From IMG/VR virus record IMGVR_UViG_3300027747_000009, positions 1 through 36,665 of that record: a stretch of 36,665 bases of DNA. The stretch is one strand, 5' to 3'. The notes beneath the pieces were generated by a model. The model was not told where the DNA came from and made no database searches. It saw only the letters and a list, made by a program, of their open reading frames with translations. Position numbers and translations under genes: made by a program. How positions within the stretch are numbered: the first letter of the stretch is position 1; each line of letters opens with the position of its first letter. This DNA comes from a virus. Positions 1-8,675 of this stretch are shown piece by piece.

Positions 1-127
1 GGAAAAATGCATTAGAACATTGGAATCGAAATGGACAATTTGAGGGAAGATTTGCAAATGAATATCAACAAAATATTGCAAAAAACATTCCAAATACAGA
101 AGTAGATAAGCTTGAAGCCGAAAAAAC
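1..127. repeat. Left copy of the 127-bp terminal overlap
   Basis: Bases 1-127 are identical to 36539-36665. This is what an assembler leaves when a circular or circularly permuted molecule is cut open, and 127 is a common largest assembly k-mer. It lies inside a coding sequence whose frame continues across the seam, which supports a real closed unit of 36,538 bp. A true short terminal repeat is possible but less likely, because coding runs straight through it. Confidence 0.95.
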
Positions 128-1595
128 AACACTTACTTCAGACTTAAAGAATTTACAAATTGAAGCAAGTATAGGCTCGCTTTCTTCTTCACCTATTGAG
201 GCAAAAAAAACCTCTAGTTTGCCTGGATTAGTTTCTGAAAATAATGCAGTATCAGGGCTTTCGGCTGAACGCAACTATGGTGCTTCGCCACTTGCGGCTA
301 AACTCAATTTTCAAGTTTCCGATGACCAGATATTAAATGATTACAATACGGCCAGGATGGATCGCTACAAGAGAGTTGTTGAGCTTGGCAACACTCAGGC
401 GGTTGGCATTCAAGAAAGGCTGACGGCAGCAGAAAAACTTCTTGCCACTCTTCCAGCCGATAGCGCACAGAGGACTGCCAGCGATGTTTATGTCAGTGGT
501 TTGAAGAAAGACTTAGCCAGCGTGCAGAGCGCAGTTTCGGATGCAACAAGTCAAATAAATAATTTCAAACCCTTTGCAGTTGGTTCACCCCAAGCTGCCA
601 AGGAGATTACTTCCTTCCGATCCTACTTGCAATTGCCCGAAGAACGAGCCAGCCAGCAGTTGCGCCAGATTGATCCAGAGTCCTATCAGACATCTGTGGC
701 TCTCGGCCAGAAGTATCGCCAACTTGCGACTGCGCCTATCGGCCAAACTCAGAACGCACAAACCGAAGCGTTCAGAGCAGAACTTGAAAAGGGTTATAGG
801 GATTATTCCAAGTCACCAATTGGCGCGACAACCACAGCCGAAACTGAAGCATTGCGCAGGAGGATTGAGGGCGAGGCGATGTCGCAACTCTCCCTTGGCG
901 CGCAATTGGGAGCAGAGGAACAAAGGCAATACCAGCAAGCCGCGCGTGCTGCTCAAACTGCGCGTGGAAATATCTTTGGTGTTGCCCCAGCGGTTGAGGA
1001 AGCAGTCACAACTGGTCGCGCTGGTGAAGAAAGAAAGCTCGCCCGCTATGGCGCAGCATCACAATTCCTTTCCTCTGGTCAAACAACTGGAGATGCGCTG
1101 GCTAGGGATGTACAATTAAGAAACGCACTTCAACAGTCTAAACTTGGTGCTGGTGGTCAATTCTTAACATCTGGTCAAACCATGTCTGATGCTCTTCGTG
1201 GCGATATTGCCTTTAGGGATGCGTTACAGCAGAACAGAATGGGCGCGGCGGCTAACTTTGTTGCTGGCGGACCTTCGGTTTACAACCTTGCGCAAGCAAG
1301 AACGGCTGGACAACAGAATGCATTTCAGAATTACATCCAAGCCAATCAAGCTTTACCTGGTGGATTTAACCAACAGCCGTCTACGGCTGCTAACTTCTAT
1401 CAGACAACAAGCCCAGAGATTCCAGTTGCGCTTACGAATGCCTTTAACAATCTTTATAGCTCGCTGGCTGGGTATCAGGCAAATACCTACGGCGCGCAGG
1501 TTGGGGCAATTTCTAGGCAGCCGAGTGGGGCATCGCAGTTTGCTCAGATTGCTGGTGGAATTGGCAGTCTTCTTAGCCCGCTTAAATTCGGATAA
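1..1595 (+). CDS. Virion-associated protein, C-terminal part (gene starts at 36388)
   Basis: This is the 3' portion of a 581-residue protein whose ATG is at 36388; the frame enters at base 3 and has no stop before 1593-1595. An internal TTG at 219 could be mistaken for the start, but the upstream frame is fully open. The protein is rich in Ala, Gln and Gly and largely helical or coiled-coil in character. Three related segments of about 32 residues (about residues 398-430, 432-463 and 464 on) share a pattern of GA..QFL.SGQT..DALR.D...R.ALQQ. The C-terminus is Gly/Ser/Leu-rich. It is followed after 10 nt by the next virion gene. The position just after the tail genes and just before the 1,360-residue protein suggests an internal (ejected) virion or tail protein. 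No named family was recognised. Confidence 0.85.
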   Translation, partial: KNALEHWNRNGQFEGRFANEYQQNIAKNIPNTEVDKLEAEKTTLTSDLKNLQIEASIGSLSSSPIEAKKTSSLPGLVSENNAVSGLSAERNYGASPLAAKLNFQVSDDQILNDYNTARMDRYKRVVELGNTQAVGIQERLTAAEKLLATLPADSAQRTASDVYVSGLKKDLASVQSAVSDATSQINNFKPFAVGSPQAAKEITSFRSYLQLPEERASQQLRQIDPESYQTSVALGQKYRQLATAPIGQTQNAQTEAFRAELEKGYRDYSKSPIGATTTAETEALRRRIEGEAMSQLSLGAQLGAEEQRQYQQAARAAQTARGNIFGVAPAVEEAVTTGRAGEERKLARYGAASQFLSSGQTTGDALARDVQLRNALQQSKLGAGGQFLTSGQTMSDALRGDIAFRDALQQNRMGAAANFVAGGPSVYNLAQARTAGQQNAFQNYIQANQALPGGFNQQPSTAANFYQTTSPEIPVALTNAFNNLYSSLAGYQANTYGAQVGAISRQPSGASQFAQIAGGIGSLLSPLKFG

Positions 1596-1605
1596 AGGAT
1601 AATTT

Positions 1606-2382
1606 ATGGACAGAGTATCATACGGACCATTAACGCTATTTGAAAGCGATGCATACAAGCAGGCAAAGGCAATGAAGGCTGAAGAAGATGCGTTAAAACT
1701 TCAGAAACTTCGCATGGATATTGCAAAGAGCCAAGAGGAAGCCGATATGTCAACCGCAATTGGAAGAGCGTCAAAAGCTGGTGATATTGCCGCATTCCTT
1801 GAGCAAGAAAAGCAAAAGGATGTTGGCATTCCAATTGGCGAGGAAATGGGCGCAAAGATGACCGCCAAGGGCGGACCGAGCATACTTGAAGCAACCAGAA
1901 TGCAGGGCGAGCTTGACGTTGAGGCAAGGGCAAGACAAGCGCGAAGAGATGCGGCAATGAATTTTGCTGCTGGCGAGAAGTCTTTGCTACCTACTGCAAA
2001 TGTTGATCTTGGTGGAGTAAAGCAAACAGTGTTGGCTGGTCAAGCTGGGAAAACTAGCGCAGATATTTATGGTCAAATTTACAGAAATCAAGTTCCACAA
2101 GTTGCGGCTACTTATGAGGCAGAGGGATTTGATAAAGACACTGCAATCAGAATGGCAAGTCAAGATGTACGCAAGGAACTTGTGAAGGCATCTACTGGAG
2201 GAAAAGTCGTGTTGACGGGCGCAGATGGTCTTAGCACAATTTCATATAATAACGAGCAGGCTGAAAAAATGTGGAGAGATCCAAAAACGCCTAAGGCAAT
2301 AAAGATGCAGTTAAATAATTTCTTTGGTAAAGAAGAAGAACCACAGGCCGCAAGCTGGATCAAATCAAGATTAGGTAGATAA
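1606..2382 (+). CDS. Hypothetical virion-cluster protein
   Basis: A 258-residue protein with a good ribosome site (AAAGGAT about 8 nt before the ATG). The N-terminal half is highly charged and helical (many K, E, Q and A around residues 15-75) and probably coiled-coil. The second half is more mixed, including a VVLTGADGLSTISYNNEQAE stretch, and the C-terminus is basic. No catalytic motif or membrane segment is visible. It lies 10 nt after one long late gene and 1 nt before the 1,360-residue gene, in the same transcription unit, so an internal virion or ejection role is inferred from position only. Confidence 0.8.
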   Translation: MDRVSYGPLTLFESDAYKQAKAMKAEEDALKLQKLRMDIAKSQEEADMSTAIGRASKAGDIAAFLEQEKQKDVGIPIGEEMGAKMTAKGGPSILEATRMQGELDVEARARQARRDAAMNFAAGEKSLLPTANVDLGGVKQTVLAGQAGKTSADIYGQIYRNQVPQVAATYEAEGFDKDTAIRMASQDVRKELVKASTGGKVVLTGADGLSTISYNNEQAEKMWRDPKTPKAIKMQLNNFFGKEEEPQAASWIKSRLGR

Positions 2383-2383
2383 C

Positions 2384-5300
2384 ATGGCTGAAGCCCAAGT
2401 ACAGGAGCTATCATCAGCCAATAAGATTCGTCAGTTAGCTGGAATGGCTTTAGAGCCAGAAGCAATACAAACACCAAAACCAGAAGAACCCCCAGCGTGG
2501 AGTGAGATCAAGACTTCTGAGGATTACAAGACTCTTACCTATCCAGAGCAGGTTAATTTAGCCCAACAATGGGGTGCGGAAACCAAACAGTACGCATCTA
2601 CGCTTAAAGATTATACGCCAGAGCAGGACGTTGAAATTGATGACTTCGTAAACACGCAGGCAGTTGATGTTCCAACGAATGTAAAGGTTGCTGCTGGTGC
2701 TGCTGGTCTAGTCAAGGGATCGGCTTCAGTTATGGGTGGGATTGCTGGGGGATTGGGTGGTCTTGCTGTTGGCGGGCCTGTTGGCGCAGTAGTCGGCGGA
2801 GTTGGTGGAGCAATTGCTGGTGGCGAGCTGGCTGAAGCTGGACTCCAGAAGTTCACTCCTAATGTTGCTAGAGCAAGAGAGTTTGCGCCAGGTTATGCCA
2901 CTGCTGGCCAGTACGCGCCAGAGGTTGTTATGGGTACGGTTGGAGCAAGACAGTTAGTACAGGCTGGCAAAACATTGTTCCAAGAATTAGGGGCAAATAG
3001 AGCAGCGCAAGAATTAGGTAAAGTTGTTGGCACTTCCGCTGGAGTCAGCGCGGCTGTTGGAAGTGGAGTCAGGGCAGTTACTGGTGGAGAGGTTACTCCT
3101 GGCACAGTTGCCGAGGACGCTCTATTTGGCGCGCTATACGCTGGTCTTGGAAGCGGGTCTAGGGTTAAGGGATACAATTTCAACGAGTTTAAGAATCTAA
3201 ATTACAAAGTTAAAGCTGGCAGGGCCACGCCAGCAGAAGTTCGGGATTGGCAACAAATACTTAACGAAGCACAAAGGACGCAAGCCACTGGAGTTGAGCG
3301 AGCGAAGCGTACCGAGGTTCAACTCGGTGGTAGGACTGTTCTTGATAAAGTAAATCTTGAAGGTGGCGCGCCAACACAAGTTCGCCCTTACTACGAACCA
3401 CTGCCAGCACCAACGTCAACTGAAATACAGGTCACTCGGCCACAACCACAAGAGCGTCCGATTAGGCAAGCCACAGTAATTCCCCAAGAACAATTGCCAG
3501 AGGCTGGCGTGCGCGGGAACGCGCGCGGAACGCAGGCTGATACGGCTGCTATGCAACGGCGTGGAATCACGACTCCAATGCAGGAAAGCCTGGTCGATCT
3601 GAACGATCCAGTACCGAAGACAAACGTATTTACTATTGAATCACAAGGCATCAATCGTGAGGCCATTATTCCAGACACTCGCGGACTGCAAGGCGAGATA
3701 GTCCGCGAAGATCCGATTGTTACGCCAAGGAGTCAGTTGCCGACAACGGAGAGATTGGCGTTGCCAGCGGAGGGTGAAGTTGTTCCAGTAGAAGTTTCTC
3801 CAACCGCACAACCTACCATCCCTCGACCAATGCGTGGCAAGGCTGGTGAGGCTGGGTTTATTGTATCCGATGTGCAGGAAGGTGCGGCCAAGGTAGCGCA
3901 GAAGTGGCTTACTACTGAAGGCAATCTTCCTAAAGAGATGTTTGACATTATGGAAGCCAAAGGATCGCGCACGCAAGCAATGCTGAAGCAAATTGATTTC
4001 ACGCTGAAGGATTTATCGAATGCAGCCAGAGAGCTTAATGGCAAGCCTAAATTAACCCAAGATCAGTCGCTCCAGGTTGACCAGTTCCTTCGAGGTTATC
4101 TACCAGCAGAGAATCTTCCAGAAGCAATCAGACCAGTAGCACAGCAGATGCGCCGTCAGCTAGACAACCTATCTGAAGGCTTAATCCAGTCTGGCGTGTT
4201 CTCACAAGAAGTTGGTCCGTCTGGAATGAGCAAGGCTGATATGATTAGGATGAATAAGGGCGAGTATCTGACTCGTTCTTATGAGAAGTTTGATAATCCT
4301 AGGTTTAATGTAGAACTGTTAAAGAAAAGGGATCTAGTTAAGTATACACAAGCTGAGACATTTGTTCGCAATGAGCTAAAGGCTCAGAATCCAAGCATTA
4401 CCGAAGAAGAAGTGCAGGGCAGGATTAGAGAGATAGTCGAGCAAGGCCGAGATGAGCCAATGGAATCAATGATACAGGCTTCTGGAATTGGAAAGAAGCT
4501 TGGAATTACCAAGGCGAGACAAGACATTCCAGAGCAGATCAGATATTTGATGGGGGAATACAACGATCCAGTAATCAATTACGCAAGGTCGGCAAGTAAA
4601 ATGATTAACTTGCTACAGTCCCAAGATCAATTGAACAAGTTGAAAGAGTTTGGCGTTGCAAACAAGTTGTTCTTTGAAAAACCAACTGGAAATGCTGTTA
4701 AACAGATTGCTGCTGATGGTTCTGATACTCGCTCTCCACTAAATGGACTTTACGCAGAGCCAGAACTTGTGGATGCGATTGAAAACTTTGAGATGATGCA
4801 TAAAGGCGGAACATTGTTTCAGCTTTACTCAATGGCGAATGCCTGGGTCAAGTGGGGCAAGACAGTTGGAAGCATCCAAGCTCAGTTTAGGAATCCAATT
4901 TCAAATGTATTGATTGAAGTTGCCAATGGAAACGTGTCATTTGGTGGAAATCTAAAACCACTTAGGTCTGTTTTAGCTGAGTTTGGAGTTCCAAGCATGG
5001 ACACTAAAGAAGGTCGAGCCTATTTGACTAGAGCAACGCAACTTGGACTTTATGATAATACAGTTCTGAATGAATTCTCTCAAATACTTAAAGATGCACA
5101 GCAATATAAAGGATCAACAATTGATTTTGCAGAAGACCTATCTGGAAAAAGTATAAATATTGCAAAAAAAGGACTTGCAGCACTGAATAAAACATATCGC
5201 GCTGGAGATAATTTATTCAAATTGATGGCTTGGGAAAACGAAACAAAGCAATTGATGAATGGAAGAGGATTATCTAGACAAGAAGCAGAAGTGATAGCAG

Positions 5301-6466
5301 CCGAGCGCGTAAAAAATACTAGGCCAACTTATTCTCGCGTTCCAAGAATTGTTAAGGCATTAAGGCTTCAACCATTTTTTGGTAATTTTATATCTTGGCC
5401 TTCCGAAATGTTGAGAATTATACCAAATACACTCAGATATGCTGGCGAGGATTTGAAAACACCAGGAATGCGTAGGTATGGATTTGAAAGATTGATTGGA
5501 GTTCTTGCGGCTACCACTGCAACCGTTGCAATAACAAGGCTCGGCATGTGGGCAACTGGATTTAACGACAGGAAGATGCAGGCTTTAAGACGTTTTGTTG
5601 CACCATATCAAAAGAATGCAACGCTTATGCCAACTGGATCAGATGGTAAAGATGTTGGTTATGTTGACATTTCATACACAGATCCATACGAAGTATTCAA
5701 AGGACCAGCTTTTGCAGTTGCATCTGGAAGAGATCCAGAAGAGTCAATACTTAATGCAACAAAAGATTTTCTTGAGTCTTATATTGGTCCAAGCATCTTG
5801 GCGAATTCAATTGCTTCTGCAATTTATGGTAAAACTCCTCAAGGCAGAGCAATTCGTAATCCACAAGACACGACTCTTGATCAGACATTAAGTACAATCA
5901 ATTATTTGTGGAGGCAAAACGAGCCAGCAACAGTTTCACAGCTTCGCAGAATTGGATACGCCCTAACTGGTCAACCCGATACAACCGTTTCCAAATATGG
6001 CCGTGTGTACAAGCCGTCCGAGGAGTTGTCCGCGCTGTTCGGTATCCGTCCGCAATCCATCAACGTATCAAAAGCACTCGAATCGAAGGCATCCAGGTTC
6101 AATACTGATATGGCCGATGTAGGAAGAATCTTTACCGAAACCTATGGCGCGGTTGGCAATGTTCCAGAAGCGAAAGTTCGGGAACAATTCGATAAGATGC
6201 AGAACAGGCGCAGGATTATGTTCGATGAGGCCAACAAAGATTTCCACGCTGCTATGTTGCTTGGTCTTTCTAGGTCAGAAGCTATCTCTGCAATGCGCGC
6301 TGGTGGTATGGGCGTTGACAACGCTTCCGCCATAGCCAACAACAAGTACAGAGACTATAAGATCAGCAAGTCGCTTACAAAGAGCATGAGGCGCGAGTTA
6401 TCTCAAGAAGAAATGCAGAAGCGTCAAGAGATAGGCCGAGAGCTTATGATGCAACAAGGAGAGTAA
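2384..6466 (+). CDS. Large internal-virion/DNA-ejection-like protein (1,360 aa)
   Basis: This is the longest gene in the genome. Residues 101-148 form a striking Gly/Ala/Val-rich hydrophobic stretch with a glycine-zipper pattern, able to insert in a membrane. Residues 290-500 are Pro/Gln-rich and probably disordered. From about residue 500 on the protein is helical. A conserved-looking block near residues 935-1010 (RAGDNLFKLMAWENE, then GLSRQEAE, then QPFFGNFISWPSEMLR) resembles the C-terminal domains of large polyvalent phage proteins and internal virion proteins. A second hydrophobic stretch follows near residues 1035-1058. Size, membrane-active segment and place in the late operon fit a protein ejected into the host to form part of the DNA conduit. 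A tape-measure role is a weaker alternative. No lytic transglycosylase motif was found in it. Confidence 0.85.
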   Translation: MAEAQVQELSSANKIRQLAGMALEPEAIQTPKPEEPPAWSEIKTSEDYKTLTYPEQVNLAQQWGAETKQYASTLKDYTPEQDVEIDDFVNTQAVDVPTNVKVAAGAAGLVKGSASVMGGIAGGLGGLAVGGPVGAVVGGVGGAIAGGELAEAGLQKFTPNVARAREFAPGYATAGQYAPEVVMGTVGARQLVQAGKTLFQELGANRAAQELGKVVGTSAGVSAAVGSGVRAVTGGEVTPGTVAEDALFGALYAGLGSGSRVKGYNFNEFKNLNYKVKAGRATPAEVRDWQQILNEAQRTQATGVERAKRTEVQLGGRTVLDKVNLEGGAPTQVRPYYEPLPAPTSTEIQVTRPQPQERPIRQATVIPQEQLPEAGVRGNARGTQADTAAMQRRGITTPMQESLVDLNDPVPKTNVFTIESQGINREAIIPDTRGLQGEIVREDPIVTPRSQLPTTERLALPAEGEVVPVEVSPTAQPTIPRPMRGKAGEAGFIVSDVQEGAAKVAQKWLTTEGNLPKEMFDIMEAKGSRTQAMLKQIDFTLKDLSNAARELNGKPKLTQDQSLQVDQFLRGYLPAENLPEAIRPVAQQMRRQLDNLSEGLIQSGVFSQEVGPSGMSKADMIRMNKGEYLTRSYEKFDNPRFNVELLKKRDLVKYTQAETFVRNELKAQNPSITEEEVQGRIREIVEQGRDEPMESMIQASGIGKKLGITKARQDIPEQIRYLMGEYNDPVINYARSASKMINLLQSQDQLNKLKEFGVANKLFFEKPTGNAVKQIAADGSDTRSPLNGLYAEPELVDAIENFEMMHKGGTLFQLYSMANAWVKWGKTVGSIQAQFRNPISNVLIEVANGNVSFGGNLKPLRSVLAEFGVPSMDTKEGRAYLTRATQLGLYDNTVLNEFSQILKDAQQYKGSTIDFAEDLSGKSINIAKKGLAALNKTYRAGDNLFKLMAWENETKQLMNGRGLSRQEAEVIAAERVKNTRPTYSRVPRIVKALRLQPFFGNFISWPSEMLRIIPNTLRYAGEDLKTPGMRRYGFERLIGVLAATTATVAITRLGMWATGFNDRKMQALRRFVAPYQKNATLMPTGSDGKDVGYVDISYTDPYEVFKGPAFAVASGRDPEESILNATKDFLESYIGPSILANSIASAIYGKTPQGRAIRNPQDTTLDQTLSTINYLWRQNEPATVSQLRRIGYALTGQPDTTVSKYGRVYKPSEELSALFGIRPQSINVSKALESKASRFNTDMADVGRIFTETYGAVGNVPEAKVREQFDKMQNRRRIMFDEANKDFHAAMLLGLSRSEAISAMRAGGMGVDNASAIANNKYRDYKISKSLTKSMRRELSQEEMQKRQEIGRELMMQQGE

Positions 6467-7201
6467 ATGGCTAAATTTGACATCTCTGGATCAGCGTCAC
6501 GCCAAACTGGTTTAAGCCAGCAGGATCGTAATAACGCGATCCGTATGGAGTTTGAGCCTTACTCAAAACCACCACAGCAACCACCAGAACAAGCCGCAAG
6601 GATAGAACCTATGAGCGAATATGTTAAGCCACCGACAGTACCAGCCCAGCAGCCCTCTGGCGCACTTCCGCTACCATTGCAAACCGTGGAATGGGAAGGT
6701 CGCAAGGATAAACAAGGCAATCTTGCTGTATACAAGTTGCCAACTGGAGATATGGGTGGGAACTTTGAGGTAGCTGGAATCAATGACCGATACCATCCAG
6801 AAGCATTCAAAGCCATCTCATCGTTACCTCCGCAAGAAAGAGCGAAAGCTGCGGCAGAGTACATCCAAGGATATACCGCGCCACTCGTCGAAAAACTTCC
6901 ACAAGCACTCCAGCCATTCACGCAGGATCTCGCGTTTAATCGCGGGCTGGGCGGTGCAACGAAATACATCCAGCAAGGACTAAACGCTCTTGGTCAGAAG
7001 GTGGCAGTAGATGGCGGGTTTGGTCCTAAAACACTAGCCGCAATAAATCAAGTCGAACCGAGAGCCTTAATGCGTGCAGCCAGCGATGCTCAATTGCAGG
7101 ATGAGTACAATATGGCGGAACGCAACCCAGCCAGAAAGAAGTTTATTCCTGGCCTAGAGGCTAGGATTAGGAATAGATTGTCAACCTTTGGGCAAGGTTA
7201 A
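6467..7201 (+). CDS. Peptidoglycan-binding/hydrolase-like virion protein
   Basis: A 244-residue protein starting immediately after the previous stop. The first 80 residues are Pro/Gln-rich and probably disordered. Residues 85-240 resemble the helical layout of phage muramidase-type proteins (GH108/PG_binding_3-like): a helix ending in DLAFNRGLGGATKYIQQGLN, then a VDGGFGPKTLAAIN motif typical of peptidoglycan-binding domains, and a C-terminal RKKFIPGLEARIRNRL. The usual N-terminal catalytic Glu-Gly-Gly motif was not found, so enzymatic activity is uncertain. It is the only candidate murein hydrolase seen in the genome and could be the endolysin or a virion-borne entry enzyme; its place at the end of the ejection cluster favours the latter. 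Its TAA overlaps the convergent next gene by 4 nt. Confidence 0.8.
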   Translation: MAKFDISGSASRQTGLSQQDRNNAIRMEFEPYSKPPQQPPEQAARIEPMSEYVKPPTVPAQQPSGALPLPLQTVEWEGRKDKQGNLAVYKLPTGDMGGNFEVAGINDRYHPEAFKAISSLPPQERAKAAAEYIQGYTAPLVEKLPQALQPFTQDLAFNRGLGGATKYIQQGLNALGQKVAVDGGFGPKTLAAINQVEPRALMRAASDAQLQDEYNMAERNPARKKFIPGLEARIRNRLSTFGQG

Positions 7202-7569
7202 CGGCTTGACCAAGATTGTTTAAAGATAGTAGCTCCAGAAACAATCGCCACAGATCGACCAACAAATACATTATCAGCTTTTACTTGCGAAGTATTATAT
7301 CCGACAAATGAATCACCAGCGCGAACTATTGTTCGGTTTGCGGAAACATAACTATCTCCAGCTTTCACATAAACTCCAGTAGGAGTAAAATATGTATCAC
7401 CAGCCTTTATTATCGAGCCTTGTGTTCCAACTGCGACATTCCCAGCAGTTGCAGATATTCCGTTGCCTTCATACACACCACCAACGAAGTCGTTCATTTC
7501 TGTTTCATCTTCCGCCATTCCCGATGCCATCAGCATCGCCGTCAGTGTCATAGTTATTATTGCTTTCAT
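7198..7569 (-). CDS. Small secreted repeat protein on the opposite strand
   Basis: A 123-residue protein and the only minus-strand gene in this part of the genome. Residues 1-19 form a signal peptide (Lys2, a hydrophobic core, then G-M-A before Glu20). The mature part holds four tandem units of about 14-15 residues with the pattern [IV]-[KR]-A-[GD]-[DN]-x-[YF]-[VT] (KAGDTYF, KAGDSYV, RAGDSFV, KADNVFV), which suggests a small beta-solenoid or beta-roll. The upstream sequence lacks a strong ribosome site. It converges on the preceding late gene with the two stop codons overlapping in TTAA. A self-contained, independently oriented secreted gene fits a moron acting on the host envelope; the target is unknown. 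Confidence 0.7.
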   Translation of the reverse strand: MKAIITMTLTAMLMASGMAEDETEMNDFVGGVYEGNGISATAGNVAVGTQGSIIKAGDTYFTPTGVYVKAGDSYVSANRTIVRAGDSFVGYNTSQVKADNVFVGRSVAIVSGATIFKQSWSSR

Positions 7570-7607
7570 TGGGAAAAGTCTCTAGCACAAACCGAAAGCC
7601 GTCAAGG

Positions 7608-7991
7608 ATGAAATTAAGTTCCCGCCAAATAGGTGCAGTTGGGGTGGCTCGCGTTACTGGCGCGCTACTGCGGTGCGGGTACAACGTGCTTACGCCTTAC
7701 GAGGATTTTGCTGGGTACGATGTGGTGGCAGAGAAGAATAATAAGTTTTACCGCATCCAAGTTAAGACTGCCCAAGCGATAGAACCTGGTCGCACCAAGT
7801 ATCGCTTCACCACTAGCAGTGGCAATGGATTTAACATCCCAAAGCGCGCTATCAGTGGCGTGGATTACGTTGCGTGTTGGGGCATGAACGATGATTTATT
7901 CTGGCTGTTGCCCATTGCCAAGTGCAGGTCGGTAACAACCAAGCTTTGCCCATCGACAGGTGGTGGTTGGCGTGTATTTAAGAACCTGTGA
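7608..7991 (+). CDS. PD-(D/E)XK endonuclease-like protein
   Basis: A 127-residue protein. Asp38 (GYDVVAE) followed by Gln51-Val-Lys53 (YRIQVKTA) forms the D...(Q/E)xK core of PD-(D/E)XK nucleases, here with Gln instead of Glu as in several resolvase-like families. The N-terminal helix (SSRQIGAVGVARVTGALLRCG) matches the usual first helix but lacks its common Glu. I chose the ATG at 7608 because AAGG lies directly upstream and homology-like sequence begins there; a TTG at 7560 would add 16 residues that overlap the divergent gene's start. It opens the rightward nucleic-acid block and overlaps the next gene by 4 nt (GTGA). Cutting specificity cannot be told. Confidence 0.72.
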   Translation: MKLSSRQIGAVGVARVTGALLRCGYNVLTPYEDFAGYDVVAEKNNKFYRIQVKTAQAIEPGRTKYRFTTSSGNGFNIPKRAISGVDYVACWGMNDDLFWLLPIAKCRSVTTKLCPSTGGGWRVFKNL

Positions 7992-8167
7992 ACGACAAAG
8001 AGGCGTGGGATCAGTTTGAGGATGGATTGCAGGATGCAAAGTCATACGATGAGGCCATCGCGTGGATTAAAGCAAATCAAGAAATTGTTGAGAAGCTGAC
8101 CATAAGAGCAATGATTAACAAATTTAATAGGGATATTAGCCACGCTAATAAGACTTGGCGTAATTAA
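7988..8167 (+). CDS. Small acidic helical protein, GTG start
   Basis: A 59-residue gene starting at a GTG that overlaps the preceding TGA (GTGA), the coupling layout used throughout this operon. The product begins MNDKEAWDQFEDGLQDAKSY and is predicted to be mostly helical, with a basic end (NKTWRN). No motif or family was recognised. The 44 nt that follow hold a weak inverted repeat (GGTTG and CAACC) and no gene. Confidence 0.6.
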   Translation: MNDKEAWDQFEDGLQDAKSYDEAIAWIKANQEIVEKLTIRAMINKFNRDISHANKTWRN

Positions 8168-8211
8168 ATATACGCTCGACCTTGCGGTGGGTGGTTGGCT
8201 AGACACAACCC

Positions 8212-8658
8212 ATGGGCAAGATCAACAGCAGGGCTAAAGGCGCAGCAGGCGAGAGAGAGTTGGCAAACTACTTGCGCGAACAGGGCTGGCAGAAGGCAAG
8301 ACGCACCCAGCAGTACGCAGGCAATCCAGAGGGCGGTAGCGGTGATGTAGTCTGCGAGAACTTTCCATTTCACATCGAAGGCAAGCGATGCCAAGCACTC
8401 AAACCTGAAGAGTGGATGGATCAATCCAAGCGGGATTGTCCAGCAGGCAAAATTCCAGCAGTATTCTTTAGGCGCAACGGACGCAAAGAGTGGCTAGTCA
8501 TACTGACCGCCGACAGTGTGTGTGAATTAGCTCGACACATCGCGCCAGCCAATGTCACTATCGAGTATGCAAAGACCGCAACCATTGCGCAGGGCTTTTA
8601 CGTTAAGTCACCAGCCTTTGACGAACTTACCCCAACAACAACAAACCCAAATAAATAA
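8212..8658 (+). CDS. Holliday junction resolvase-like PD-(D/E)XK nuclease
   Basis: A 148-residue protein. The N-terminus SRAKGAAGERELANYL with Glu14, then RRTQQYAG, Gly-Asp45 (GGSGDV) and Glu56-Gly-Lys58 (HIEGKRC) reproduce the E...D...ExK active-site order of archaeal-type (Hjc-like) resolvases found in many phages. A resolvase would trim branched DNA during recombination and before packaging. It sits ahead of the ssDNA-binding-like and exonuclease genes, which supports a recombination role. There is no obvious Shine-Dalgarno at this ATG. The last dozen residues are Thr/Asn/Pro-rich and probably disordered. Confidence 0.8.
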   Translation: MGKINSRAKGAAGERELANYLREQGWQKARRTQQYAGNPEGGSGDVVCENFPFHIEGKRCQALKPEEWMDQSKRDCPAGKIPAVFFRRNGRKEWLVILTADSVCELARHIAPANVTIEYAKTATIAQGFYVKSPAFDELTPTTTNPNK

Positions 8659-8675
8659 ATAAAGGAGATACTACA

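Noticed and set aside
1-127. Biological direct terminal repeat of the T7 type
   Set aside because: The repeat is inside a coding sequence, ends at no feature, and its length equals a common assembly k-mer; an assembly overlap is simpler.
574-1119. Plus-strand 181-codon frame in the first gene
   Set aside because: Arg/Leu/Ser-rich shadow frame wholly inside the seam-spanning virion gene, without ribosome site.
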